Below, piece after piece: positions 27,141-38,011 of a DNA stretch of 64,000 nt. The notes under the pieces were generated by a model that saw only the letters and a program-made list of their open reading frames with translations, made no database searches and had not been told where the DNA came from. Position numbers and translations under genes: made by a program. The stretch is from positions 496,001 to 560,000 of the forward strand of contig KN832877.1 of NCBI GenBank assembly GCA_000827325.1, written 5' to 3'. This DNA comes from Oidiodendron maius Zn. Taxonomy: Eukaryota > Ascomycota > Leotiomycetes > Myxotrichaceae. The first letter of the stretch is position 1, and the number at the start of each line of letters is the position of its first letter.

Positions 27141-28416
27141 ATGAAGTACGAAACCGTGACGATTCTTATCGCCTTTGGCCTGGTGGCGGCAGCACCTGCA
27201 CCAAAAGCAAAGAACGTATTCTCCATTCCGCGTGCCATGCTTCGCGGCCGTGAAGTCCCTCAAGAACACTCACACAATCGATTCCTTGACGGCGTCCGCG
27301 CAAATCTTGCACTCAACAACCCAGCTGGCATTGTCGATCCTGTCTTCGGTCTCCTAGGAGATGCAGCAGCAGCTGCCGGGGCCGGAACTATCACAAATCT
27401 CGAATGCCTCCATCAGGCAACTGCTGATCAAGCCTTTACCAACGCCAAGGCTGCTGGGAATATCACTGGTCAAGCCGATGCACTGATGTACGCCGCCCTG
27501 GAGAGAAACACAGGAAAGGTTGGTCTTGCAAGCGTTAGTTGCAACGAGACAGCAGTGAACCCGGAAATACAAGCCGTACAGCAACATCAAGACCCCGCTT
27601 CGGCCAATGCAGCATCAATCAACAAAGCAATTGTTCTCGCACTGGCCCAGCAACTTGCATCTATAGGTGCTGATCCTCAAGAGGCTCTCTTATCAGGCAC
27701 CTTTGCACCCGGATCGGTGAGTTTTGTACTAACTCTTGGGAAAGTATCTACTTACAAGCATCAGGTCGACGACACCACTGGCGCAGGAAACACCTGCGAT
27801 GTTGCAGACGATGTCGAGGGCTGTATTTTCACGCAGAACCTCTTGGTTGATGATGCCACAGCGGATGAAATCACTGCTGCAGTCGCTGGAATCTCATCGG
27901 GAAGCGCAGCGTCTGCATCTAGTGCAGCTCCCACCGCAGCAGCCGCGCCCACAACCACTGATACTGCATCTGAAGATTCCTGCCCAGCTCCAGTCACAGT
28001 TACAGTGTCTGCACCTGCCAGTACTCCGGCTGCCACTGAAGCTGCCACTCCTACCGGTGGTAAGTTATCCAACGCTCTTCAAATGAAACGCTTAAAGAAC
28101 AGATATTGACGTTTAATAGACAACGTCCAAACTTTCACTGGTGATCTTGGTGGCCCACCTCCACCAGTCACCAGCTCTGCCGGTGATCGTCCATTTACCG
28201 TAAATGGCAACACCTTTGTTAACATCGGTGCCGCTATACAACGGTCTTGTTCTGTAAGTAGATTTGCGAAGATGACTATAACTCTATTCTAATTAGTCGC
28301 AGATCCAAAACAATGCCTGCGCTGACGCATCGAACGCTGGAACTCTGGCTGGAGTGTCTGTCGCCCAATGCCAGACTCAAGAAGACGCTTGCAATGCTGC
28401 TGGTGGAGTGCAATAA
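27141..28416 (+). CDS. Secreted Ala/Thr-rich cell-wall-type protein
   Basis: Three exons: 27141-28059, 28120-28253, and 28297- or 28303-28416; about 388-390 residues. A signal peptide (MKYETVTILIAFGLVAAAPAP) starts the protein. The middle is Ala-rich with helical character; residues ~250-310 are an Ala/Ser/Thr/Pro-rich, probably O-glycosylated linker (VTVTVSAPAST). The C-terminal domain has FTVNGNTFVNIGAAIQRSC followed by paired Cys (NNACADAS, QCQTQEDACNAA), a module I recall from secreted fungal proteins often mis-annotated as ribosomal protein S17. No GPI signal is visible. The last acceptor is ambiguous because two in-frame AGs lie 6 nt apart; the downstream one gives CSIQNNAC, the more conserved reading. 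Confidence 0.8.
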
Positions 28417-28679
28417 ACTGGGAATTGTTTTCAATGATGTTGTTAAGTTCGTTGAGCACCTCCATTGACAATATGTCCTCTGGCGTTGCAGCCTTGTTTG
28501 TTCTGTGTTAATGGGCCAATCCTGTATGAATAGAGCAATCCCTTGAACAAGAATGTCGTCCGAATGAGTAGCATGCTTGAGATTTATGCGCAGTGTAAAT
28601 TGAGTAAGTCACGAGCTGTTTATCCGTACAAAAGTCGTAGATATTACGGCAAGGAAGTAAAGACCCTATGCAATTAGTA

Positions 28680-30383
28680 CTACTTCAATACTATTGCAGC
28701 CAAAGTACTCACAGAAGCGACAAAGAATGGTAAAGCCTGCCAGAATGGAGAAAGTCGTAGGGATGCCGCCAATATCTGTTGCATTGATGGATCACCAATC
28801 GAGTGGCCTAAACTCTCCAGCACGATGATTGCTGCATATATTGTAGCTTTGGAGTCGTCTGATATCCAGTAAGACACGAGTGAGAGCGCTGAAACCCGAC
28901 TCCCGAATCCAGCTGCAAAGACTAACACAGCTTTCACGGGGTTAGAACACGCCATGCTTTGAGTCACGCTTGCATGGTCGAAGCTTACCTGGTGGGAGGA
29001 GAATGCCTGACCAAGCAAGTCCAATACCTAAAGATCCACAGCACATGAGAAGGACACTGCTTCTGACAAGGAAAAGGTCAATCCTTTGCGGTTGCACTCC
29101 ATACCTCTTGCGGACGTATATCGTTAACGTAGGGACCGCAAAGAGGAAGAGAAATATATTGACCAGAGCCGTCTCGGTGTAGAACATAGCTCCAGTCGCA
29201 ATGCTGATGCCAAACCGGACCGAAGCATATTGTATAAGAACGTTTAGTGTCGTGTATCTAAAAATGCCCACGAGGAAGGCTGGAATAGTTAGGAGAACAT
29301 TGGTATTTGAGAGCGCAGTGAACAATGTAGAAATGGCACTGGATTTCTCGGCGCCCGACCTAGAGGCAGCATCGACAGCAGGAGCTTCCGATGGACGCGT
29401 GCTTCCGATGTCCGTATTCAAGACTGGGCTTGGCAGGAGCCAAAGTAGGAGTAGACAAAAGATGACAGATCCCATAGCCATGCCTGACGGAATCCAAGGC
29501 GAAATTTCGATTGTAATGGCTGCGAGAAACGAGGCGAGCAGCTCCGCAATATAGAACGCTGAAAATATGTAATAAAATGCATGACTCCTGGTGGCCATGG
29601 TTAGTAAAGCATATAAAGGCATGAATAGACTTGCCTTCTACTTGATGGAATGGACTCTGAGGCCATGGCCCACATGAACGCCGAGGCTGAGTTCAAACCC
29701 CCGCCACATAGGAGGAAGATAGAAGACAGCCAAACCAGCTGCAGGGGAAAGGTTTGAGGGAAAGCGCCTGAGCGGTAATGAGCTAAATAAAGAAGATACG
29801 GATAATTGCAATCACATACAAACAACGAAGATTTCGACTAAGGATGCAGCAACGCCGATCAAGGACAGAGCCATGATTTTCCTTCGACCATGATGATCCC
29901 CCAATTTTCCGATCGGAATTGCAACTAGCAATACTTGAATAAATATTAGACAAAAATTCCAATAATACTGGAGGAAGACCTACCTGGAATGGTATCGAAC
30001 ATCGACTTCCATCCTCTGATCGTGGCGAGCGGTTGCTGGATTTCCGGAATCTTGCACCTGATCTCCGGCACGCCGGCGCTGGGAAACCCAAAATGCGACA
30101 GACATAGTGATTCTTCGAAGAGCCTGATCAGAGGGGCCACAAGTATCATTTCGCAGAATGCAAGCAGGAAATGAATAGACATGAAATATACGATCTGGGC
30201 AGTTAGGGACGAGGGAGGGCTAGGATAGGCCGAGGCGGGGGATTGAGGGGTTTCATCGTCTAGAAGACGTTCCTCTTCTTCGTGCCCGAGTGTGGCCATG
30301 GCCGGGGTTTCCGTTCCTTCAGATATCATGGCCGGAGATGCTCTGGCCGTGGACGCAGAATATTCACAGAAGTCGAGGCGCAT
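28680..30383 (-). CDS. Major facilitator superfamily transporter (second)
   Basis: Five exons: 30383-29984, 29933-29820, 29782-29635, 29587-28989, 28930-28680; 503 residues. In-frame ATGs at 30383, 30329 and 30299 are possible starts. The N-terminal tail is acidic (GHEEEERLLDDETPQ). Helix 1 begins TAQIVYFMSIHFLLAFCEMILVAPLI. The MFS loop 2-3 signature GKLGDHHGRRKIM follows the first intron. About 12 helices are predicted with a central loop of ~50 residues. Intron 3 starts with GC (GCAAGT), a GC-AG intron; intron 2 is only 37 nt. The substrate is unknown; the layout resembles fungal multidrug-type transporters. Confidence 0.83.
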
Positions 30384-30498
30384 GCGATGTTTAGTCAATT
30401 TGGTGATAGCGCGGGGTTTCCGTCCTGATAAGGCCTGTCGCCTAATACCGGGATGATCACGGCCCTCACACAACTCATGAGGACGTAAGAAGATAAAA

Positions 30499-30988
30499 TC
30501 AAAATAAATGCATTCCCTCTCCGTAAAGCTCTCCCTTTTCAGCTAGCCCATCCAGACACGCTTTCATCCTGCCCACGATGTGATTCGAATATGCCGGACC
30601 TGCCTCCGGAACAGACACGCTCAGATCGGCACGCAACCAATTGATCCCCCGCTTGTCCTTACAAGCATCCCGCATCAGTTTGATCTGAGCCTCGTCATAC
30701 CCACGACCCATCACCACCGCCACCGGAGACTTCGAGTAGTCCCCAGAACCGAGGTTGGGAGGGTCTGTTGCAGGTAGGACCTTGCCGTCGAGGATCATGG
30801 GGATATCAGTCGCTCCGGCTTCTGCGCTGAGAGCCATATGGATGACTGTGAACGGTGAGCGAGACTGTTTTAATTCTTCAAGCTCGTGTCATTGAACTAC
30901 CATCATACTTGGGAAGCAGGCCTTTTATAACTGGTATCCCAACGGTGGCGGCTCTGCCGCAGAGGATGATGGGTATCGATGCAGCCAT
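30499..30988 (-). CDS. Small conserved fungal hypothetical protein
   Basis: Two exons: 30988-30901 and 30845-30499; 144 residues. The first exon encodes MAASIPIILCGRAATVGIPV, resembling the first strand and Gly-containing loop of a Rossmann-like fold. It is followed by PKYDVIHMALSAEAGATDIP and VAVVMGRGYDEAQIKLMRDAC. I recall similar ~150-residue proteins in filamentous ascomycetes, often called NAD(P)-binding-like or hypothetical. No catalytic motif is evident, so the function is left open. The 55-nt intron is needed to gain the start codon and the Rossmann-like segment. Confidence 0.7.
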
Positions 30989-31587
30989 GATGTATGTAAT
31001 GGGCTTCTGTGGCCGGATTGAGACGTCCTGCCCTTTCGTTAGTATTGAAAATGCTTGGAATAGTCTTCCGCGTCCCTAAATTTATAGAACGACCCTTCCC
31101 AGATTTGATTTACAAGCGCTTCTAAGATTTATCGGCCGCCAGTCCGGGACTTCGAATTATAACACTTCCGTAGATTTGCAGTAATCGTTCCTCCGAACCC
31201 CGATTCCTGGGATACTGTGCTAGCACGAATACAGTTCTGTCTTAGTCCCCGCTTCCTGCGACGTGATGTAAATATTTCCTGGTTTTGTCAAGGGCCGGGT
31301 TAGATGCCAATGTAAATGTCTATTACGAAAATGGAAGCAGACGGCTGGTCTGCGCAGTTGAAAAAAAAGGTCTGTAGTGATTTGCTTTAACTTCAGATGC
31401 CTATAGCTGCACTATATTTATGTTGTCGCGTATGTTCAAATATACCTTAAATAGATTGGGTATAATAGTATGCCATAATTTGGAAAACGAGTCCGCTTTA
31501 TACAGATCAAAAGCTAATGACAGACAGAGGGCTTCTCTGGTGTTTACAAAAAAAAAAATTTCCCATGGAGCCAAACTCCGTGACAGG
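30989..31587. other. Intergenic region
   Basis: About 600 bp, AT-rich with homopolymer A runs at about 31361-31368 and 31549-31558. No gene seen. Confidence 0.45.
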
Positions 31588-34428
31588 TTATGCAGCAGAG
31601 AGATCCTTCACAACCTTAATTTCGCCTTTCCAATGCCCCAACAATGCAGTATCAAGCTTTGGCCTCCCCACTCGAATGGCAGTTTCATAGATCATTCTCC
31701 TTGCTCTTCGAAAGCTAGCCAATTCCGAGATCACATCTACAGGGTGCCCATTGGCTGTAGGGCTTCCCATATATATCATCCCACCATCTGTCATTGTAGG
31801 TGTATCGATCTTCCCTTCACTGACGAGCAGTCCACCATCGTCTTCCCGAAAAAAAGAGAAATCGCTCTCGCTTGCCTCCATGAACATTTCGCTATCACGG
31901 TCTTCAGTAGTGGATTTTGTGAAACTATATCTTTTGCCTTTTGGAGAGTGAACAGGCATTATGGGATCAGGAGCAGGAGACATCTCTAAGACAAGACATC
32001 GGAGCTTGAACTGCCCATTAGGGATTGACTGCCTTGGATGGGGACTATTTTTCTCGTGAAGCTCCATATCTTCTAACGCCGCCAATTCTTCTTCCTCTGC
32101 ACACTCGTGTATAAATGTTGTTAAGGAATCGACGAGGTTTTGCCTCTGGGTGGTCGAGGGAACATCGGTCAACGTCAAAATCTCCAGGTTTGGTAGCATA
32201 GATGGCCGAAGACGGCCGGGATACCTCTCGCGACTGGCGGTACGCATTCGGCGCTGAGTTATGTCTTCGATAACCCGTTTTGTACTTGTTATCGTATTTG
32301 CGCTTGAAGCAGTTCCAGCTCCAGGCCTCTCTTCATTCATCACAAGTGAGGCACGATGTGGTTGAGATATGTGCTGAGAAGAGATGTCAGGAGGAGCGTA
32401 ACTCGGTGGATGTTGGCTGTTTATAGAAATATGATGCCCATGGTCCGTATCCACGCGAATAGACATCCTGTGATTAGAATGAGGTATTAATATTTCCGGA
32501 GGAATATTTCTCTCAGTTGTCGTACCGCCAGTTTCTGAATGGCCATCTGCTTGACCTGTCTTGCTATTACGAGTTTTAACAGATGGTGAAGGTGATATTC
32601 CGGCTCCTACATCGTCTGGACTCTCAAAGACAGGATACTCTTCCACCACGGCAGCTGTCGGAGATTCAGGTTGCACAATGGCTGTTTCGTTGTGAGATTG
32701 CGTAGAAGGTGTATTAAATCTCACGCTCGTATCGTCAAGCTCAAATATGGGAGCGATTTCTGCTGAATCTAGCTCAATACGAAGATCTTCATCATGTAAC
32801 CTGATTGATGAATGAGTTAGTAAGCTTATCAATAAAGAGAAAGCATAGGCCTCTGATATATCTTATAATGTGCCTCGACCTTCTCAGAAAAGGCAGTAGA
32901 TAAGTTACATGTATTGGATGCCCGCAAAAATTAAGCATGGAATAAATTGCCTCCTGATTGGGATCCTTACTCAAAACATTGCTCGATAACTGGTAGAACC
33001 TTTCCGCTGAAAGGTTGACTTGTAATAACAGAATGGTGTAAGCGCAGCGAGCAAATATTGCGAAATGCGTTTGTGAATAGCGCAGGACTTAGCTCATCGA
33101 CTATTGTGTTAGAGAATCGTCGACGGTCTGGCCCTGGAGAGCCTGGAGACGCAAGCTCGGATGGCTGTCGACTGCAATATATCGACCCAACATCCAAAAA
33201 GTGTAGACTTGGATTGGCGAGCATCGCAGTTAATTCATCCAATGTAACGGGATTCCCCGCTAAGAAGAGTTCTGTAAAGCATGGTGGATAATGATCCTCA
33301 ACATGGATATGCCCATCCAGTCCGCTCATGAGTTTAGCGCCAACGAAGGTTTGTAGTGTAGACCTTGCAAATGACCGGTCTGTAGCAGCTTGACCAAATT
33401 TGGCAACTCGTTGGCGGATATCTGGCAAGCGCTCGATAAGATCTGACACGCCAATTCCCGTCAAGTAGTTGTTGCTCATATCTAAACTTCGAAGCTTTGT
33501 CGAGAACTTAAGCATTTTGATATCTCCGTCTCTCAGCCCGCAGTTTTGCATCCTCAGAACGATTAGCTGGGTAAATTTACTGATCTCGTGAAGCACGAGG
33601 AGACTCCTTGAGCCTTGCGTCGAAGAGAGATCCAAGTACATTAAGTCTGGGAAGTAGGAAAGAGAGGTTGCTAAGCTTCCGGCCGTTGTATTCTCACAGC
33701 GCGAAGCAATAAGAAGTCGTAGGTCGTATTTTGTGGGATGCAGATGAGGTCCGCTTCCTAGGCGATAAGTTTGAAGAGCTTGGTGGTCAAAAAAAGACAG
33801 TCTAGATACAATTAAAGCTTGTAAGCAGGGGAGGTAGTCCAGGATATTTCGAAGCCACCCTGCCTGTGGTCCACCATAGAACTCAGGCTGCGCCGGGGGA
33901 AGTTGCAACGTATGTGCGAGACGACGAATATCAGGCCGGACGTATGGGAGAAGCCGCTTGAACCTGGTGATTGACACTGGACACGTAAGTAATGTCGTCT
34001 TAAGGAGCCATTACGGGAATAACTATGAATTTGAAATTCAAAAGGGATATTAGTGAGCAAGTTTGCTGAGGGAGTGAAGGCACTCTAGTGATCTGAATGA
34101 CGAGGTGAATCAAAGAACCCCCTTTTGTCATGGAAGAAATACGGACATAAATCAAATGTTCTTCTCCTCAAAATTATGAAAAGTGTGTGTGCTTACAATA
34201 GACAGTGTCATTGTCGCTGCCAAACTTGGCTGCGGGATTTCCCCACAAATAGGGACTGAAGACTTGGTGCCACTGCCGGCAAGACAAGCACGCTGCATAG
34301 AGGTCACTGGAATCCACATATGGGGCGACGATTGCCCAGAGCCGTCGATATACAGTCGTCTCGTATGGTGGTGGGGGCGCCTTGATAGCGCCTGACCTTC
34401 TCAGCGCCATGTCGTTTCGAGAAATCAT
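31588..34428 (-). CDS. Leucine-rich-repeat, F-box-like protein
   Basis: Model of three exons: 34428-34197, 33976-32971, 32800-31588; 816 residues. The N-terminus YRRLWAIVAPYVDSSDLYAACLSCRQWHQVFSPYLWGNPA resembles an F-box. LRR units follow (PDLMYLDLSSTQGS, TQLIVLRMQNCGL, TKLRSLDMSNNYL, CFTELFLAGNPV). A long Ser/Thr/Pro-rich linker (about residues 410-610) precedes a second structured part (LPNLEILTLTDVP, FKLRCLVLEMSP) ending WKGEIKVVKDLSAA. F-box/LRR proteins usually select substrates for SCF ubiquitin ligases; that role is inferred. The 220- and 170-nt introns are unusually long here and may hide small exons. ATGs at 34428 and 34410 both fit. Confidence 0.72.
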
Positions 34429-34814
34429 TGCAGCCCCTCTTTCCACTCGAACAATTGCATCACCAGTCGAGCAAACATTAGGAGGGAACCCAAAACCCAA
34501 ATTGATACAAGAGACGTGACAAGAATTTACTATTTTATGTTGGCAGATAGTTCTTGGTATGAATTAGGTATCCACATTTGGATTGAGGCATTTTACGGAG
34601 TAGACACAAATTTATGGCGGCTGACCCCCCTTGCGCCACAAGCCAGGATCGCCACACACCAATGATAGGCACCGCCCTCTTGGCACACAAAGAGACTTAA
34701 CAGGCAAGGATTAACAAAGACGTATCTATTATATAGCTACTTAGTTCCTGTACAACATCTACTCATTCCCTTTCTCCATTCCCTTTCTCTGTTCACTCTT
34801 TCGCTCTTCCCGCT
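34429..34814. other. Intergenic region, LRR gene promoter
   Basis: About 385 bp between the LRR gene start and the 3' end of the coiled-coil gene on the same strand. A pyrimidine-rich stretch lies at about 34765-34815. No gene seen. Confidence 0.45.
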
Positions 34815-36137
34815 TCATCCACCCTTCTGAACATCTTCGTCCGGATTTTCCGGATGGTATCTTGCCACTCTGTTCAGTCCCGCGAGTATATCCTTGAGAA
34901 TGCTACAGAAGCTGTAGCGCATCTGAAGCAATTCTAGCTCTTGGGAACTGGGAGGGAGGCCGTTGATTCCTGGCTCAGAGTCTATGTTCTCCACGCTCCC
35001 AGCAACAATGGAGAGGGAATCTTCATCTATGTCGTTTGGTTTTCCTTGCTCGGCTAGATTCGCTTCCAAATCCTCAAGTGTCAAAGTTAGAGTCTCAAAA
35101 TCATCTCGAGGCACCGGCGCGGTGGCCTTGTTACTGGCGATGTCGGATATGACATCCTCCACTACCGTTTGTGTGTTGGCATCCTTTGGCGTCGTTCGTG
35201 AGCTATCATGCTCTATAGATGTTTGAGTGCTAGCATCGCTCGTGAGCCCGTTAAGAGGACATTGCGGACCTGTTGTAACTAGATCAGGTGCATGCTTGCA
35301 GATTGCGCTCTCAAGTTGTCGTTGTACGGATGTAAGCTTTGCTGCTTCCAACTCGTACAGCCATGCCCAGTGTTCCGTGAATTTGCGTTGACAATTCTCT
35401 TGGGCCTTGCACCAGACAAGTTCTTCGACCGTCTTGAGATAATCGCTTTCGAGCTTCGTGTAAGACTCATTGAGCCTTGATTCCTGCAGAGTCAGCTTTG
35501 AGTCTGAGCTCCTGCGTAGACTTTCGAATTCTTCTAGAAGTGCCTCGTATCCGTTCGAAAAATCATTGGGTTTCCGCCTTGCCTCGCGATGATCCGCGAG
35601 CTTTTCTTTGAGTTCGAGGTTCTGCCACATCGGATTGTATCTATTGAGCTCTCCAGTAAAGGGGGCCAATTGTTCGCCCAATCTTGGAGTACCATTGGAG
35701 CCGAGAGGGACAAGATAGGCTAGATGCGGAGGCAGAGAAGTAAGCCAGGACGTTGAGCCTAGTTGTGCATTATGCAACGGTCCCATGGGCATGGATGAAC
35801 AATTTGGGCCCGGACTAGTGCACTGAGTTCGTTGCGCTGTCCGGAACCGGTATGGCAGCTTCGTCAGTTTGCCAGATTTCACTTTTCCAGAAAATCGACG
35901 CCAGGCCGGTGTATGCTTCGTCTCTGGAAGCGTGTTTTGTCCAAATGCATGACTGAGTGCAGAAGTAGAGGGCGTACTATCAATTTGCTGGCAAATAGAA
36001 TGTAGTTTGATATTTGGGCAGCTGAAGCTCGTTGAGATACGTTGGAATAGAGGTTGCTGTTCTGGAATTTGGCCAGAAGAAACTGGATTGGAAACGTCGA
36101 TGCAGGGGTCGCCAGCCTCGGGTCTGCAATGGGACAT
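34815..36137 (-). CDS. Coiled-coil hypothetical protein
   Basis: Single exon of 440 residues from the ATG at 36137; the frame is open further upstream but has no ATG there. The N-terminal ~170 residues are Ser/Pro-rich and probably disordered. Residues ~175-310 are a charged, heptad-rich coiled coil (LELKEKLADHREARRKPNDF, LQESRLNESYTKLESDYLKTVEELV, WLYELEAAKLTSVQRQLESAI). The C-terminal third is acidic and ends with ELELLQMRYSFCSILKDILAGLNRVARYHP. I recognise no family. The layout is that of a scaffold or adaptor protein, but no function is claimed. Confidence 0.65.
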   Translation of the reverse strand: MSHCRPEAGDPCIDVSNPVSSGQIPEQQPLFQRISTSFSCPNIKLHSICQQIDSTPSTSALSHAFGQNTLPETKHTPAWRRFSGKVKSGKLTKLPYRFRTAQRTQCTSPGPNCSSMPMGPLHNAQLGSTSWLTSLPPHLAYLVPLGSNGTPRLGEQLAPFTGELNRYNPMWQNLELKEKLADHREARRKPNDFSNGYEALLEEFESLRRSSDSKLTLQESRLNESYTKLESDYLKTVEELVWCKAQENCQRKFTEHWAWLYELEAAKLTSVQRQLESAICKHAPDLVTTGPQCPLNGLTSDASTQTSIEHDSSRTTPKDANTQTVVEDVISDIASNKATAPVPRDDFETLTLTLEDLEANLAEQGKPNDIDEDSLSIVAGSVENIDSEPGINGLPPSSQELELLQMRYSFCSILKDILAGLNRVARYHPENPDEDVQKGG

Positions 36138-36502
36138 GCTGAATAGAGATGTTGGATAATATGAGAGATAACAATAAGGCGTAAGAACTTGACTAGATAG
36201 GGCAGGCTGACCATTCAAGCGGAAGTGGTCGATGACTAGGGAATGATTTATAGACGACTATAAATATTGTTCACCAACGGTCTTCATAAGGGAATAACAA
36301 AGAATGAAAGAAAGTTCGACTGTATAGAATAATATAGTCATTTAGTGGGATCTATAGAACATTGCGAAGAACATCCCAACTAACAACCTTTTACAAAATA
36401 ATTCTAGTAATAGAATAATGGAACAATGGAAAGCCCTGGATTGTTAATTTACCTGTGGTATAATTACCGTCGAACCAGGCCGTGCATAACAAAGCCTACT
36501 AC
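36138..36502. other. Intergenic region
   Basis: About 365 bp, AT-rich, between the start of the coiled-coil gene and the 3' end of the HEI10-like gene. No gene seen. Confidence 0.45.
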
Positions 36503-37984
36503 TCAGCACAGGCTGGCTCTATTTGAGAACAAGTTACCGGTTTGAGATGCTTCATATGATGATTGGTCATTCGCGTGCAATCTAGGGGCTGGTCGTTCTG
36601 CAACTATGAAGACGTCAGTACTTGACGTCTGAATAATTCGCCTTGAAAATACCTCTAGATCTTGAAATGCCTTCTGCATACCCACCGCCAGTAGTTGTCG
36701 GCGGATTACTAACTTTGAGTCCAGCGCTCATACCGTATCCAGAGAAGCCGGCCCCGATAGAGGTGTTGCCATTGACATTTGCGAGAGGTGGCCGACCAGG
36801 ACTTCTCCAAGGTATTGGAGTACCTGTGACACTATTTGCTTGAACACGGGGTATCCCGAGATGCGGCATAATATTAGTTCCTGATAAAAGTCGTTGTCTA
36901 TGTGTTGAAGGAGTCTGAACATGTGGATTCTCTAGCCGTAAGTCAGCCTATCCTCCAGAAACCTGAACGCATACTAACGTGCTATATTCTCTTGATTACT
37001 ACGGAATCCTACCCAGTCTCCTGTTCCCCTTCTACCCACTATATTGGCCATGTCAATCACACTCGGCGGGCTCGGATGATGACGCAGGATCCTAGCATCC
37101 CGAATGCCAGAAAAGAGAGGTGGTTGAGAAGGATGCTGATTTTGGCCATAGATGCTGTCAGCGATCTGGCTGGCAGCTACTGGCGTTTGGATGCTGTGAT
37201 CGACGGCATCAGAAGCAGCATTTTGCACTTGGCCAAGCATTGCGCGCTGCTTGAGCTTGTCATATAGCTCTTGCGTTTGCAGCTGCTTGCGGCTCTTATC
37301 TCGGAATGCTTGGATAAGTTCTTCGTTCTTCCGTTTGAGATTTTCTTGGCCAAGTTGCATGTCTACACCCGCCGTAAGATTTTAAAGCACATGAATCGCT
37401 CAACAGAACTTACTCGAAAGCTTATTGCGTAGATTCGAGATCTCCCCATTGGCGTCATGAACGATTTTGTCCAATTGGGCGTTCAAAGAGGCATATTTGT
37501 CCGCCAAGTTCTTAGCAAGGTACTCCTGGTAGACACTACACAATATTCAGCAGAGGACGCATAGTTCTTGAACTTACCGTGACTGACATTTCTTGAGTAG
37601 TCTGATATGCCCAGAATCCCAATGCTTTTGCAGCACACTCCATTATAATGTTCGGACTGAGGCCGCTTAGCACGCTTGTCTTGTAGTCGTCGGTAGGGTT
37701 AAGATTTGTGACGACGACATCGTCAGGTTTGGGAAGATGCATGCTACAGGCGGGGCAGATGGGGCGCTGGCCATCATGTCTACCAGAGAGCTGGCAGCGG
37801 TCGGAGCATTCAATGCAGAACACATGACTAAGATCATGAGCTGAGGCAAAGATGACCAGTAGAGATTCAAGATGAACGTAGAGAGAAGGGGCTAAGGGTG
37901 GTCATACCTGCAAGTTGTAACAACAGCATGGTCATCTAGTTCTTTGCGGCACTTCAGATCATTGCATCGCAGAGTGTGTTCCAT
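36503..37984 (-). CDS. HEI10: HEI10/CCNB1IP1-like RING E3 ligase (meiotic crossover factor)
   Basis: Six exons: 37984-37908, 37827-37578, 37525-37414, 37362-36979, 36931-36653, 36597-36503; 398 residues. A RING finger opens the protein: MEHTLRCNDLKCRKEL, then CSHVFCIECSDRC and ICPACSMHL. DDYKTSVLSGLSP and ECAAKALGFWAYQTTQE match the conserved stretch after the RING. A coiled coil (EYLAKNLADKYASL ... ENLKRKNEELIQAFRDK) follows, then a Ser/Pro/Gly-rich tail (LANVNGNTSIGAGFSGYG). This is the layout of HEI10/Zip3-group SUMO/ubiquitin ligases, which mark crossover sites along meiotic chromosomes. Every intron is 47-80 nt and all splice in frame. The acceptor of intron 2 at 37526 is chosen to give the shortest in-frame join. 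Confidence 0.85.
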
Positions 37985-38011
37985 GGCTGATACGGCTGAT
38001 ACGGCTGATAC
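37985..38011. repeat. 9-bp direct repeat, three copies
   Basis: GGCTGATAC occurs three times head-to-tail immediately upstream of the HEI10-like start codon, so it lies in the leader or promoter of that gene. Confidence 0.85.

Noticed and set aside
32792-32974. 60-codon frame inside the second intron of the LRR gene
   Set aside because: It cannot be joined in phase to both neighbouring exons, whereas removal of the whole 170-nt intron restores the frame.
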